A stretch of 43,484 nt of DNA from a virus. The DNA lies in the IMG/VR virus record IMGVR_UViG_3300046507_000882, positions 1 to 43,484 of that record; one strand, written 5' to 3'. Made by a program: the position numbers and the translations under genes. The notes beneath the pieces are model-generated. The model saw only the letters and a program-made list of their open reading frames with translations. It made no database searches and was not told the origin of the DNA. Positions 14,345 through 23,293 of this stretch are shown one piece after another. Within the stretch, counting starts at the first letter, position 1; every line of letters starts with the position of its first letter.

Positions 14345-15292
14345 TCATTCCTTGGAGCGTCTCAGCAGTGGCCGCTCCTTCAACTCTAAAGCCACCCCTT
14401 CATAACCAGGAAATAATTTTGCGGGCCCATACCCAAGCTTTCTCAGTTGACGCGCCAATTCTAGAGATTCTGAATTCGGCAAAACCAGTTTAACAAAAAA
14501 GGTCCCTACCTCATCCCCTTCGGTCATATTAAGGTATTCTTTTACTAATAAATCTAATGGACGTCGATCTACTGGTGGAAGCTCTCGAATATCACCGGTA
14601 GTAATCTTTCCTAGGCTTGGAACTCTACTTGCCCAATGCGAAAACAATCCACTTTGGGCAAAAAGATTAGGATTACCACTGTAGTGGGGCGTTACAAGTT
14701 TTAGGGGGAAATTATAACCTGCTATAGTTTTAATCGTATCAACAAACCCTGCATCCAACCCCCAAATGCAAAGATCACCCTCGATTCTCCCTGTAGGCTT
14801 TGAAGCAAAAAATGCGGCAACGAATGGATCATAGGACCAATCCAACAAACGTGTTGGTATTCCGTAATGTTGAGCCAATGCCGCCACTTCTAATAGATCA
14901 TCTGGCAGCCACATTTCACCGTCTATCCAAGATGACATAGTATGAAAATCAACTTTCCGATGAAGTTTAGCACGTAGCCGATCAGATATTGGCACATGGA
15001 GACCTCTGACATCTGACTCCCTATAAAAATCACGAATCAGTTGGTACTCGACGTAAGCTAACGAGTAATCATTATCTGTGCTCGAACCTTTTATACTCGC
15101 GTATGCTTGCGAACAATCCCATATATTTTCCTTGTTCTCCTCCCGCATTGAAACAGGAGAAAGCAAATAACTTGCATTTGAATGCCCCCTAAAAATATAG
15201 TTTTCTAAAGGCAATACCTCCGACCATGGAGATAATGCATTCAATAACTCTTTCGCCGTTTTAAAAAAATACTCTTGAACAAATTTACTCAT
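14345..15292 (-). CDS. FRG-domain protein (putative defence effector)
   Basis: A 315-residue soluble protein with an FRG domain. YIFRGHSNASYLLSPVSMR (about 32-50) gives the name-giving Phe-Arg-Gly, and QHYGIPTRLLDW (141-152) with PFVAAFFA is the second hallmark. The family is frequent in toxin and anti-phage loci, but its activity is not firmly known. The gene runs against the late operon and is clearly AT-rich, so it was acquired. It has a ribosome site (GGAGGAGAG) just before ATG 15292. It heads leftward next to two further minus-strand genes in the S-V interval. Confidence 0.85.
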   Translation of the reverse strand: MSKFVQEYFFKTAKELLNALSPWSEVLPLENYIFRGHSNASYLLSPVSMREENKENIWDCSQAYASIKGSSTDNDYSLAYVEYQLIRDFYRESDVRGLHVPISDRLRAKLHRKVDFHTMSSWIDGEMWLPDDLLEVAALAQHYGIPTRLLDWSYDPFVAAFFASKPTGRIEGDLCIWGLDAGFVDTIKTIAGYNFPLKLVTPHYSGNPNLFAQSGLFSHWASRVPSLGKITTGDIRELPPVDRRPLDLLVKEYLNMTEGDEVGTFFVKLVLPNSESLELARQLRKLGYGPAKLFPGYEGVALELKERPLLRRSKE

Positions 15293-15385
15293 CTCTCCTC
15301 CTTATCAAACACTTATCATTACACAAAGATCCAGTCAGCCGCCCTGAAAACAGACACATAAAAATATATTAGAATTAAATTCATT

Positions 15386-15976
15386 TCAATCTTCGCCCCA
15401 CTCTTCGAAATGATGAGAAAAGAATGTTCTCCCCTCCATCACTGACGTCTCGGTGGTCACATACCCATTATTTGTTCGAACTTCAAATAAGTATCTCCGC
15501 CTATCCGTCATCCCTGGCATGGAAACGTATATACTTCTAACATCTTTGACATATAACTGTTGGTACGCATCAGCAAGATATTTCGGTTCATTATCCGAGT
15601 CTTCCTGAATTGGCCACCATAAAGACTTTTCAACGCGCTGCCATTTCGATGTAAAAACCCTCCAAAACCAATTTTTATTTTTTGGCCTTTCAAAAACTGA
15701 ACAGCTTTGAATTACTGCAGCTACTGAGCCTGGATTAAAAATCACAAGCTTCATCAACACCGAATCTTCCAACTGCACAACATGAACCAACTTCAGTACA
15801 ATCGTGCCGCTACGGTAAGCAGCGCGGGACAGCTTATATGAAGAGACCTGTGTAAACCGGTTTTTTATTTGCAAAAAAAGCAACCATACTGATATCGCAA
15901 AACCGGACCATGAAATAAACACCTGCACAAAATCCTTGCTCATCACCAAATCCTGATACGAAATAACAGCAATCAA
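15386..15976 (-). CDS. Single-TM hypothetical protein
   Basis: A 196-residue protein. One hydrophobic segment (FVQVFISWSGFAISVWLLFL, about residues 17-36) is followed by a soluble part rich in beta-type segments (VLKLVHVVQLEDSVLMKLVI). I do not recognise a family. It is AT-rich and lies between the FRG and DUF2971 genes on the same strand, with gaps of about 90 and 150 bases. It might be the membrane component of a three-gene system. The start could also be MSKDFVQVF, 11 codons in. Confidence 0.65.
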   Translation of the reverse strand: MIAVISYQDLVMSKDFVQVFISWSGFAISVWLLFLQIKNRFTQVSSYKLSRAAYRSGTIVLKLVHVVQLEDSVLMKLVIFNPGSVAAVIQSCSVFERPKNKNWFWRVFTSKWQRVEKSLWWPIQEDSDNEPKYLADAYQQLYVKDVRSIYVSMPGMTDRRRYLFEVRTNNGYVTTETSVMEGRTFFSHHFEEWGED

Positions 15977-16128
15977 AGTACTTGCAATCTTAGCTCTCGG
16001 CTCATTCCCACTTCACGAACCACATAAAACCACTCATTGACGGGTTTATTCCATGATTGCCGGACCAAATATCATTGCAGTTACATCCACATTCACAAGC
16101 CTCGACGCCACTAAAAAGCTAAGTCCTT

Positions 16129-16839
16129 TCAAAGTTCATCAACACTAATCTCGTCGTATTCGACTTTGAGCTGTCTTGGGGCTTTATACAGCTGTGACCG
16201 CACAACCTCTCCCTGAAACTTTATTTTATTTTTAAAATAGAATTTAAAAGCATCAACTAATTCATCTGGCGCTCGCGGATCAAGCAGAATCCTATCAATA
16301 AAGGCATGCGGATCAATAGGTAACTTTATAGCTTTTGTTCCACCGACGTCCCTCTCGTTTGGGAAGAACAGTGTCGCACGCCACTCGCTTTCGTGACGAA
16401 ACGCATCTCGCTTTAGGTAAAGCATATCGACTGCGCGATGTATATCAAAACCTTGATTTAACTCTTCCGCTATCTTGGCAGCGTCGATCTCAAATTTTTT
16501 TTGACTTTTATAAACAACCTTTCTAACTCGATACTTGTAATTTTTTTCTTTTGCTAAGGACTTTAATGCAAGCTCCAACTTCTCCTTCGTAGTAGAAATC
16601 CTGACACCCATACCATTTTGGGAATAAATCCTCCACATGGCATCGGAGATCCCTAACTGGCACCAGCACTGGGCGAATAGCGCATGATTCTTCGAGTGTT
16701 TTATACGCTCTTCATAGGGATCGTCCCACACACTAGGATTTACAAAATATAGTTCTCTATTCTCGAAGATCTGAACAACGCGCGAAAAATCCATCGTGCG
16801 ATATAACATTGTAGGTCTAACACTGAGCATTACTTCCAT
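16129..16839 (-). CDS. DUF2971 protein
   Basis: A 236-residue protein. LYRTMDF (12-18), ELYFVNPSVWDDPYEER (29-45), FAQCWCQLGISDAMWRIYS (55-73) and GVRISTT (78-84) are the conserved blocks of DUF2971. The family is common in mobile elements and defence neighbourhoods; its activity is unknown. It is AT-rich and transcribed leftward, away from the V promoter. It probably is the first gene of the minus-strand trio that continues to the FRG gene. Confidence 0.85.
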   Translation of the reverse strand: MEVMLSVRPTMLYRTMDFSRVVQIFENRELYFVNPSVWDDPYEERIKHSKNHALFAQCWCQLGISDAMWRIYSQNGMGVRISTTKEKLELALKSLAKEKNYKYRVRKVVYKSQKKFEIDAAKIAEELNQGFDIHRAVDMLYLKRDAFRHESEWRATLFFPNERDVGGTKAIKLPIDPHAFIDRILLDPRAPDELVDAFKFYFKNKIKFQGEVVRSQLYKAPRQLKVEYDEISVDEL

Positions 16840-16886
16840 TTACCGCCCTCTTACCTATTCTTTCTAGCTGGCGAAAACAACCTAGT

Positions 16887-16905
16887 TGTGCGCGATAAGC
16901 ATACA
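16887..16905. promoter_or_regulatory. Late activator dyad upstream of V
   Basis: TGT (16887-16889), 13 bases, then ACA (16903-16905), centred 57 bases before the V start, the same distance as at P. TATAGG at 16934-16939 could serve as the -10. It marks the promoter of the V-W-J-I-H-G unit, as in P2. Confidence 0.7.
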
Positions 16906-16952
16906 AACTCTCTAAGCTGCACGCACGTATTTGTATAGGCACCATCGGCGCC

Positions 16953-17525
16953 ATGAATGACTTTGCCACCCTCGCCCGCCTGATCGAAAACCTCATCCGC
17001 CTCGGCACCATCTCTGCCGTCCAGATGAAGCCCCCGCGCGTGCAGGTCAAAACCGGAACGCTCACCACCGGCTGGCTCCCATGGATCGCCGCCCGTGCTG
17101 GCGTCGACCGCGAGTGGAATCCTCCCACTATCGACGAGCAAGTCATCCTGTTCAGCCCCTCCGGCCAGTTCGGCAATGGCATCGTCCTTACCGGCCTGTT
17201 CAGCGACAACATTCCAGCGAACGGCGACCGCGAAGGCCTGCACCGCTGCACCTACCGCGACGGCACCGTCATCGAGTACGACAGCATCGCGCACCACCTC
17301 AACGTCACGCTGGCCGAAGGCGGTACCACCAACCTGACCAGCACGGGCGGCATCCACATCGTCGGCCCGATCACCCACGAGGGCGACTACACCCAGACCG
17401 GCAAACAGAACGTCACGGGCACAGTCACCGTGTCCAAAGACGTCATCGCGGCGGGCATCAGTCTGGTGAAGCACCTGCACGGCGGTGTCCTACCTGGCAA
17501 CGCGAAAACGGGGAAACCGGAATGA
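16953..17525 (+). CDS. V: Baseplate assembly protein gpV (spike)
   Basis: A 190-residue gpV-type tail spike. It starts MNDFATLARLIENLIRLGTI, followed by an OB-fold (VQVKTGTLTTGWLPWI) and DEQVILFSPSGQFGNGIVLTG. The C-terminal part is repetitive and Gly/Thr-rich, as expected of a beta-helical spike (GGIHIVGPITHEGDYTQTGK). It pierces the outer membrane. It is first in the baseplate operon after the cargo genes. Its stop overlaps W by four bases. Intact. Confidence 0.94.
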   Translation: MNDFATLARLIENLIRLGTISAVQMKPPRVQVKTGTLTTGWLPWIAARAGVDREWNPPTIDEQVILFSPSGQFGNGIVLTGLFSDNIPANGDREGLHRCTYRDGTVIEYDSIAHHLNVTLAEGGTTNLTSTGGIHIVGPITHEGDYTQTGKQNVTGTVTVSKDVIAAGISLVKHLHGGVLPGNAKTGKPE

Positions 17526-17866
17526 ACCCAGAAACCGGTGCAGCCCTCGGCCTGGTCGAACACATCGCCCAGTCCATCACCGACATCCTGACCACTCGCA
17601 TCGGCACCCGCGTCATGCGCCGCGAATACGGCAGCCTGCTCCCCGAGCTGGTGGATCAGCCGTTCAACGACTTCACCCGCTTGCAGGTATACGCCGCCAC
17701 GGTCATGGCCCTGATGCGCTGGGAAACCCGCATCAGCCTCAGCCGTATCCAGTTCATCGGCGCGAACCTTCAGGGCCAGGCGTCGCTGGAGTTCGAAGGC
17801 ACCATCGTCGATAACAATCAGCCGCTGAGCCTGAGCGTGCCTCTGCAACTGGGGGGCAGCGTATGA
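17522..17866 (+). CDS. W: Baseplate wedge protein gpW
   Basis: A 114-residue gpW (T4 gp25-like) protein. ILTTRIGTRVMRREYGSLLP (about 24-43) is the characteristic block. I chose ATG 17522, which overlaps the V stop (ATGA) and gives the family length; the frame stays open further upstream inside V. It is part of the baseplate wedge with gpJ. Its stop overlaps J. Confidence 0.95.
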   Translation: MNPETGAALGLVEHIAQSITDILTTRIGTRVMRREYGSLLPELVDQPFNDFTRLQVYAATVMALMRWETRISLSRIQFIGANLQGQASLEFEGTIVDNNQPLSLSVPLQLGGSV

Positions 17867-18774
17867 ATACTTTTGTCGCCATCGACCTTGGTCAACTGCC
17901 GGCGCCGCAAATCGTCGAACAGATCGATTACGAACAAATCCTCGCCGAGCGCAAGGCCTACGCCGTCAGCCTCTGGCCGATCGAAGAACAACCCGAGATC
18001 GCCGCCCGGCTCAACATGGAATCGGAGCCGCTGACCAAATTACTCGAGGAAAACGCCTACCGGGAAACCGTCTGGCGTCAGCGGGTCAATGAAGCATCCG
18101 TTGCCAATATGCTCGCCCTGGCCAAGGGCACAGACCTCGAACAACTCGCCGCTAACTTCAACGTGAAGCGGCTGGTCATTCAAGCTGCAAACCCAGCTGC
18201 CGTGCCGCCCCTCCCCAAGCTGATGGAAAGCGACGACAGCTTGCGCGAACGCGCGCAAATGGCATGGGAAGGCCTGAGCACCGCTGGCCCGCGCAACAGC
18301 TACATCTTCCACGCCCGATCCGCTGACGGTCAGGTCGCCGACGCCACTGCCGAAAGCCCGGCACCGGCCGAAGCCGTGATCACCGTGCAATCGGTGTTGG
18401 GCGATGGCACTGCCTCGCCGGCGCTGCTCGACAAGGTCAAAACGTACCTCAGCGACGACGACCGCCGCCCTGTAACGGATCGGCTCACGGTCCAGGGCGC
18501 GGAGATCATCAATTACCAGATCAAAGCCAGGATCTACCCACTGAGCAACGGCCCTGAAACCGAATTGGTACTCGCAGCGGCCGAAGCGCAGTTGCTCCAG
18601 TTCGTGCATCAGCGTCGGCGCCTCGCATTGGAGGTTTCCGAATCCATCGTGCATGCCGCGCTGCACGTCGAGGGCGTGCGCAAAGTAGTGCTGGAAGACT
18701 GGGAAGACATCGTCGCCACCAAGTACCAGGCGCCGTATTGCACGAGCGTAGAACTAACACTGGGAGTCGAGTGA
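17863..18774 (+). CDS. J: Baseplate protein gpJ
   Basis: A 303-residue gpJ homologue of the baseplate J family. IDLGQLPAPQIVEQIDYE (about 7-24) at the N-terminus and SLRERAQMAWEGLSTAGPRN with YIFHARSADGQVADA in the middle are conserved blocks. It forms the baseplate periphery that carries the fibres. ATG 17863 overlaps the W stop and its own stop overlaps the I start by one base. Intact. Confidence 0.95.
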   Translation: MNTFVAIDLGQLPAPQIVEQIDYEQILAERKAYAVSLWPIEEQPEIAARLNMESEPLTKLLEENAYRETVWRQRVNEASVANMLALAKGTDLEQLAANFNVKRLVIQAANPAAVPPLPKLMESDDSLRERAQMAWEGLSTAGPRNSYIFHARSADGQVADATAESPAPAEAVITVQSVLGDGTASPALLDKVKTYLSDDDRRPVTDRLTVQGAEIINYQIKARIYPLSNGPETELVLAAAEAQLLQFVHQRRRLALEVSESIVHAALHVEGVRKVVLEDWEDIVATKYQAPYCTSVELTLGVE

Positions 18775-19397
18775 TGACTTACCAGCCACTGCTACCCGGC
18801 AACTCGACCCCACTGGAACGCCAAGCCGCGCAGGCCTTGGCAGAAATCCAGCGCGTGCCAATTCCGTTGCGCACACTCTACAACCCGGACAAATGCCCGC
18901 TGCCCTTGCTGCCGTACCTAGCTTGGGCTTTTTCTGTGGATCGCTGGGACAGCAAATGGCCCGAGTCGGCCAAGCGCGCAGCCTGCCGCGCGGCGTACTA
19001 CGTTCACTCGCACAAGGGCACAATCGGCGCCTTACGCCGTGTTGTCGAACCGCTGGGCTACCTGATCGAGATCGCTGAATGGTGGCAGACCATCCCACTC
19101 GGCACACCCGGCACCTTCACCTTACGCATCGGCGTACTCGACTCCGGCATCACCGAAGCCATGTACCAGGAACTGGTGTGGCTCATCGACGACGCCAAGC
19201 CCCTCACCCGGCACCTGACCGGCCTCGACATCATTCTTGAGTCCCGACTCGACGCATTCGCTGGCATCTCCGTTTTGGACGGGGACGATATTGACGTTTA
19301 CCCCTGGAACAACCCGGACATCGACATCCCAGTCCGGGGCTACAACGGCCTAAGCATCTACACACTCGACGAACTGGACCTGTACCCCCATGGTTGA
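18774..19397 (+). CDS. I: Tail protein gpI
   Basis: A 207-residue gpI family protein. I use ATG 18774, which shares its A with the J stop; the frame extends upstream only inside J. LLPGNSTPLERQAAQAL, then PYLAWAFSVDRWDSKWPE and YYVHSHKGTIGALRRVVEPL, are typical. The C-terminal 35 residues hold repeats of the type DIDVYPWNNPDIDIPV. It links the baseplate to the fibre gene H, which it overlaps by 8 bases. Confidence 0.94.
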   Translation: MTYQPLLPGNSTPLERQAAQALAEIQRVPIPLRTLYNPDKCPLPLLPYLAWAFSVDRWDSKWPESAKRAACRAAYYVHSHKGTIGALRRVVEPLGYLIEIAEWWQTIPLGTPGTFTLRIGVLDSGITEAMYQELVWLIDDAKPLTRHLTGLDIILESRLDAFAGISVLDGDDIDVYPWNNPDIDIPVRGYNGLSIYTLDELDLYPHG

Positions 19398-20889
19398 TCA
19401 CAACTCTATATTCGGCGGCATGCTGACCACGGCGGGCGCCGCCAAGAAAACCAACTGCGACGCCCTCGGCATCCCGTGGGAGCCGAGCCACATGCTCATC
19501 GGTGATGCCAACGGCACCGCCCCCACACCCGATTCATCACAAACTCAACTGATCAATCAGGTCCATCGCGCACCACTCAATCAGCTTCACGTCTCCCCTA
19601 CCGATCCAAACGTGCTGATTGCCGAACTGGTATTGCCCCCGGAAGTTGGCGGCTGGTGGATGAGGGAGTTGGCACTCGAAGATAACGACGGTGTGTTTTG
19701 TGCGGTTGCGAATCTCCCCCCCAGCTACAAGCCACTGCTCGTCCAAGGGTCGGGACGTAATCAGGTGGTACGGATGCACATCATCACAAACGGCACTGCC
19801 AACATTCAGCTCAAGATCGATCCAGCCGTTGTACTGGCGACCCGAGATTATGTGGATCGCTCCGTCATCGCACGCTCAGCGCTCACTAACGTGTCGTCAT
19901 CCAGAACCTTGAAACCTCAAGAAATGGGCATCGTTCTGATAGACGCCAGTGCCCGAGCCTTGAATATCCAGCTACCAGCATCTGACGCCAAACTCGGTAT
20001 GCGAGATGTGGTTGTTCACCGCAAAGACAACAGCATCAATCGGCTGGCCATCAAGGCAAACGGCAAAGACAGCCTGAAGTTTCATACGCACTTGAACCCA
20101 GAGGGTTACCCATTTCTCGTGCTGATGGGCGCCGGTGATTGGTGGCACTTGCGCAGTGATGGCGCCGGGAGTTGGTGGCCTATAGGCCGCTTTGACAGTA
20201 CGACATTGGGCCGACCAGTTTTCGAAACCACAACCGTATTCAGTCCTGGTGGCTACGGCGCCATGAGCGGGCAACTACTCAACAGAAATGAATGGCCATG
20301 GCTGTGGGATCACGCTCAACAATCGGGAATGCTCTACCCAGAAAAACATACATATCTGGAAGGCGCATGGACGTTCGGCGACTACAAAACAACCTTTCGG
20401 ATACCCGAAGCAAGGGGTGAATTTTTCCGGGTGCTTGATGAAGACCGGCGTGTCGATAAATCGACTCTGGCAGGTGTCACCAAACGAGGAAGCGCGGTTA
20501 TCAGCAATATCAGTGGCCGCACTCGCGTGAAGATCGGGATGATTTTGGAGGGTGGCGACTTTCCAAATGGCACCACTGTTGTTTCCGTCGACACTTCAGA
20601 GATTGTTGTCTCCAACAAGTCGCAGACGGATGGCGCTGGTGAGTGGCAGCTTATTGGTCGGATTGCCGGCTCATGGACACCCGACACTTTCGAGCGGCAC
20701 ACCCACCCTGTCTCGATTGGATCCGGCAAGGGGGACCGCGTAGCGCTCCTTTCCGCCCCTTCAACCTCTGCAGCTCATATCAAACATGTAGAGGCCTACA
20801 ACACATCCCCGCCTTTAATCGGACCGGTGGGAAAGGAAGAAACCCGGCCACGCAACATCGCCTACCCGGCTCGAATTAAATTGATCTGA
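19390..20889 (+). CDS. H: Tail fibre protein gpH
   Basis: A 499-residue fibre. The N-terminal part (HNSIFGGMLTTAGAAKKTNC, then LPPEVGGWWMRELALEDNDG) attaches to the baseplate and is the usual phage tail-collar/fibre N-domain. The central and C-terminal parts (SPGGYGAMSGQLLNRNEWPW, then a His-rich TFERHTHPVSIG, ending RPRNIAYPARIKLI) determine receptor binding. There is no invertase or inverted repeat nearby, so no sign of phase variation. It overlaps gpI and is followed after 7 bases by the assembly chaperone. Confidence 0.92.
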   Translation: MVDHNSIFGGMLTTAGAAKKTNCDALGIPWEPSHMLIGDANGTAPTPDSSQTQLINQVHRAPLNQLHVSPTDPNVLIAELVLPPEVGGWWMRELALEDNDGVFCAVANLPPSYKPLLVQGSGRNQVVRMHIITNGTANIQLKIDPAVVLATRDYVDRSVIARSALTNVSSSRTLKPQEMGIVLIDASARALNIQLPASDAKLGMRDVVVHRKDNSINRLAIKANGKDSLKFHTHLNPEGYPFLVLMGAGDWWHLRSDGAGSWWPIGRFDSTTLGRPVFETTTVFSPGGYGAMSGQLLNRNEWPWLWDHAQQSGMLYPEKHTYLEGAWTFGDYKTTFRIPEARGEFFRVLDEDRRVDKSTLAGVTKRGSAVISNISGRTRVKIGMILEGGDFPNGTTVVSVDTSEIVVSNKSQTDGAGEWQLIGRIAGSWTPDTFERHTHPVSIGSGKGDRVALLSAPSTSAAHIKHVEAYNTSPPLIGPVGKEETRPRNIAYPARIKLI

Positions 20890-20896
20890 GGCCTTC

Positions 20897-21463
20897 ATGA
20901 TTACCTATTTGATTGATGATGCCGGCGCCCTGAGCGGCCCGGTGACGTTCCCTGATATTCCCGGTTTCGGTCCGCAACTCCCTGGCAACGCGGTGCAGGT
21001 TCCGAAAGTCCTTACTCAGCCCGAAGCAGGCACGACATGGGCGCAACTTGATGGAGATATCCGGCAGGTGCGCGATGTGCGAGGCACCGTTTTCCGCACA
21101 GTTGATGGCACCAGCCAATCGTGGCAGCAATTAGGCGAACTGCCCGAAGGGCTAACGGCTCAACCATGGCCAGGCGAACACTTCCGATGGATCAACGAAC
21201 AATGGACACTCGACGAACCTTCCTTGCAAGCGGCCCAAAGTGCTCAGACCCTGCTGCACCGCGATGGCCTGTTGCGTAACGCGCAATTACGCATCGCACC
21301 GCTTCAGTACGCAGAAAAGCTGGGGACTGCGACACCTGAAGAACTGACCGCTCTAACGGACTGGATGCGCTACAGCGTAGAACTCAATCGCATCGAACAG
21401 CGAGATCCATTTCCCGAAATCGTCGATTGGCCGACACCTCCAGACCACAACGCTCGCCGTTGA
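20897..21463 (+). CDS. G: Tail fibre assembly chaperone (gpG-like)
   Basis: A 188-residue tail fibre assembly protein. The N-terminal part is Gly/Pro-rich and specific to its fibre. The C-terminal helical part (LRNAQLRIAPLQYAEKLGTA, then EELTALTDWMRYSVELNRIE) has the L-x-x-W-x-x-Y-x-x-x-L pattern of P2 gpG/lambda Tfa-type chaperones. It folds and attaches the gpH fibre. It is last in the V-W-J-I-H-G unit. Confidence 0.9.
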   Translation: MITYLIDDAGALSGPVTFPDIPGFGPQLPGNAVQVPKVLTQPEAGTTWAQLDGDIRQVRDVRGTVFRTVDGTSQSWQQLGELPEGLTAQPWPGEHFRWINEQWTLDEPSLQAAQSAQTLLHRDGLLRNAQLRIAPLQYAEKLGTATPEELTALTDWMRYSVELNRIEQRDPFPEIVDWPTPPDHNARR

Positions 21464-21471
21464 CGCTGGGT

Positions 21472-21490
21472 TGTAACCCGGCCACCTACA
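21472..21490. promoter_or_regulatory. Late activator dyad upstream of FI
   Basis: TGT (21472-21474), 13 bases, then ACA (21488-21490), centred about 87 bases before the FI start. It is the fourth dyad with identical spacing and lies in the only sizeable gap between G and FI. It marks the promoter of the FI-FII-E-T-U-D unit. Confidence 0.7.
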
Positions 21491-21567
21491 ACGCTCAAAG
21501 CACGACGTAATCATCCTCCAGCGGCAACCTGTGCCTCGACTTCATACTCACCGCACAGGCCGCTTCC

Positions 21568-22737
21568 ATGTCCGATTATCTTCACGGTGTCCGGGTCATC
21601 GAACTCAACGATGGCTCACGCCCGATCCGCACGATCCCGACCGCCGTCATCGGTATGGTTTGCACCGCTGATGATGCCGATGCAACGACCTTCCCACTGG
21701 ACACACCGGTACTGATCAGCAGCGTTCAGAGCGCCATCGGCAAGGCCGGTGAAAAGGGTACATTGGCGGTCAGCCTGCAAGCCATCGCCAATCAGACCAA
21801 ACCCTACGTCATCGTGGTGCGCGTGAAGGAAGGCCAGGACGAAGCGGAAACAGCCAGCGCCTTGATCGGCACCACCACCGAAACCGGCAAATACACGGGC
21901 ATGAAAGCGCTGCTTGCCGCTAAATCCCGACTGGGACTGGTACCGCGCATTCTGGGCGTGCCCGGACTCGACTCCTTGTCCGTAGCTACCGCCCTCACGG
22001 CACTTGCTCAACAACTGCGCGCATTCGCCTACATCAGCGCCTGGGACTGCCAGACCAAAGAAGAGGCAGTTACATACCGCCGCAACTTCGGCGCGCGGGA
22101 AGCCATGGTCATCTGGCCTGATTTCCTCAACTGGAACACCGCCACCAACAAGACTGCCAACGCGAGCGCGGTGGCCAATGCGCTAGGCCTGCGCGCCAAG
22201 ATCGATCAGCAAACCGGCTGGCACAAAACCTTATCCAACGTCGCCGTGAATGGCGTTACCGGCATCAACGCTGACGTGTTCTGGGATCTGCAAAACCCGG
22301 TGACCGATGCCAACTACCTCAACAGCCACGAAGTCACCACGCTGATCAACGAGGGCGGCTTTCGGTTCTGGGGTAGCCGCACCTGCAGCGACGATCCGCA
22401 GTTCGCTTTCGAGAACTACACCCGCACCGCGCAAGTGTTGGCCGACACCATGGCCGGCGCGCAAATGTGGGCGATGGACAAGCCCATGCACGCCTCATTG
22501 GTGCGCGACATGATCGAAGCGGTCAACGCCGAGTTTCGCACCAAGGTCGCGGCAGGGTATCTGGTCGGCGGGGGCTGCTGGTATCCCGAAGACATCAACA
22601 CCAAAGACACCCTCAAGGCCGGCAAGCTCTGGCTGGATTATGACTACACGCCGATCCCGCCGCTGGAAGACCTGACCCTGCGTCAACGCATCACCGACCG
22701 CTACCTCATCAACTTCGCCAGCCAGATCAACCGCTAA
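21568..22737 (+). CDS. FI: Tail sheath protein gpFI
   Basis: A 389-residue sheath protein of the P2 FI family. It has HGVRVIELNDGSRPIRTIPT at the N-terminus, LVPRILGVPGLDSLSVATAL in the middle and TLRQRITDRYLINFASQINR at the C-terminus. It polymerises around the tube and contracts to drive it into the cell. The start is the ATG after CCGCTTCC; the ribosome site is weak. Length is normal. Confidence 0.96.
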   Translation: MSDYLHGVRVIELNDGSRPIRTIPTAVIGMVCTADDADATTFPLDTPVLISSVQSAIGKAGEKGTLAVSLQAIANQTKPYVIVVRVKEGQDEAETASALIGTTTETGKYTGMKALLAAKSRLGLVPRILGVPGLDSLSVATALTALAQQLRAFAYISAWDCQTKEEAVTYRRNFGAREAMVIWPDFLNWNTATNKTANASAVANALGLRAKIDQQTGWHKTLSNVAVNGVTGINADVFWDLQNPVTDANYLNSHEVTTLINEGGFRFWGSRTCSDDPQFAFENYTRTAQVLADTMAGAQMWAMDKPMHASLVRDMIEAVNAEFRTKVAAGYLVGGGCWYPEDINTKDTLKAGKLWLDYDYTPIPPLEDLTLRQRITDRYLINFASQINR

Positions 22738-22752
22738 CCGGAGAACGGCGCC

Positions 22753-23268
22753 ATGGCCCTGCCGCGCAAACTGAAAAACCTCAACCTGTTCAACGACGCC
22801 TACAGCTACGTCGGCGTGGTCAAGAGCGTCACCCTGCCCCCACTCGGCCGCAAGATGGAGAGCTATCGCGGCGGCGGCATGAACGGCCCGGTCAAGGCTG
22901 ATCTGGGCTTCTCCGATGACGGCATCCAGTTCGAATGGAAGACCGGCGGGCTGGACCTGATCGCGCTGCGCCAGTTCGGCGCCGTGAACGCTTCGGGTAT
23001 CGCCCTGCGTTTCGCCGGCGCCTTCCAGCAGGACGACACCGGTGATGTAAGCGCCGTTGAAGTGGTCATGCGCGGCCGTCACGAGACCATCGAGATGGGC
23101 GACAACCAACCTGGCGAAGACACCGAACACAGCATCACCACGACCTGCTCCTACTACAAGCTCATCGTCGATAACGAAGAAATCATCGAGATCGATTTGC
23201 TCAATTTCATCGAGAACGTGAACGGCGTCGACATGCTCGAAAAGCAGCGTGCCGCGATCGGTCTCTGA
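22753..23268 (+). CDS. FII: Tail tube protein gpFII
   Basis: A 171-residue tail tube protein. MALPRKLKNLNLFNDAYSYV at the start and EYKTGGLD-like FEWKTGGLDLIALRQFG in the middle are family blocks, as is IENVNGVDMLEKQRAAIGL at the end. It forms the inner tube for DNA passage. It follows FI after 15 bases with a GGAGAA site. Intact. Confidence 0.96.
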   Translation: MALPRKLKNLNLFNDAYSYVGVVKSVTLPPLGRKMESYRGGGMNGPVKADLGFSDDGIQFEWKTGGLDLIALRQFGAVNASGIALRFAGAFQQDDTGDVSAVEVVMRGRHETIEMGDNQPGEDTEHSITTTCSYYKLIVDNEEIIEIDLLNFIENVNGVDMLEKQRAAIGL

Positions 23269-23293
23269 CCTTCCCCAACCTTTGGACACTCCC

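Noticed and set aside
19390-21463. Phase-variable tail fibre (invertible segment)
   Set aside because: No invertase gene and no inverted duplicate of the fibre C-terminus lies nearby.
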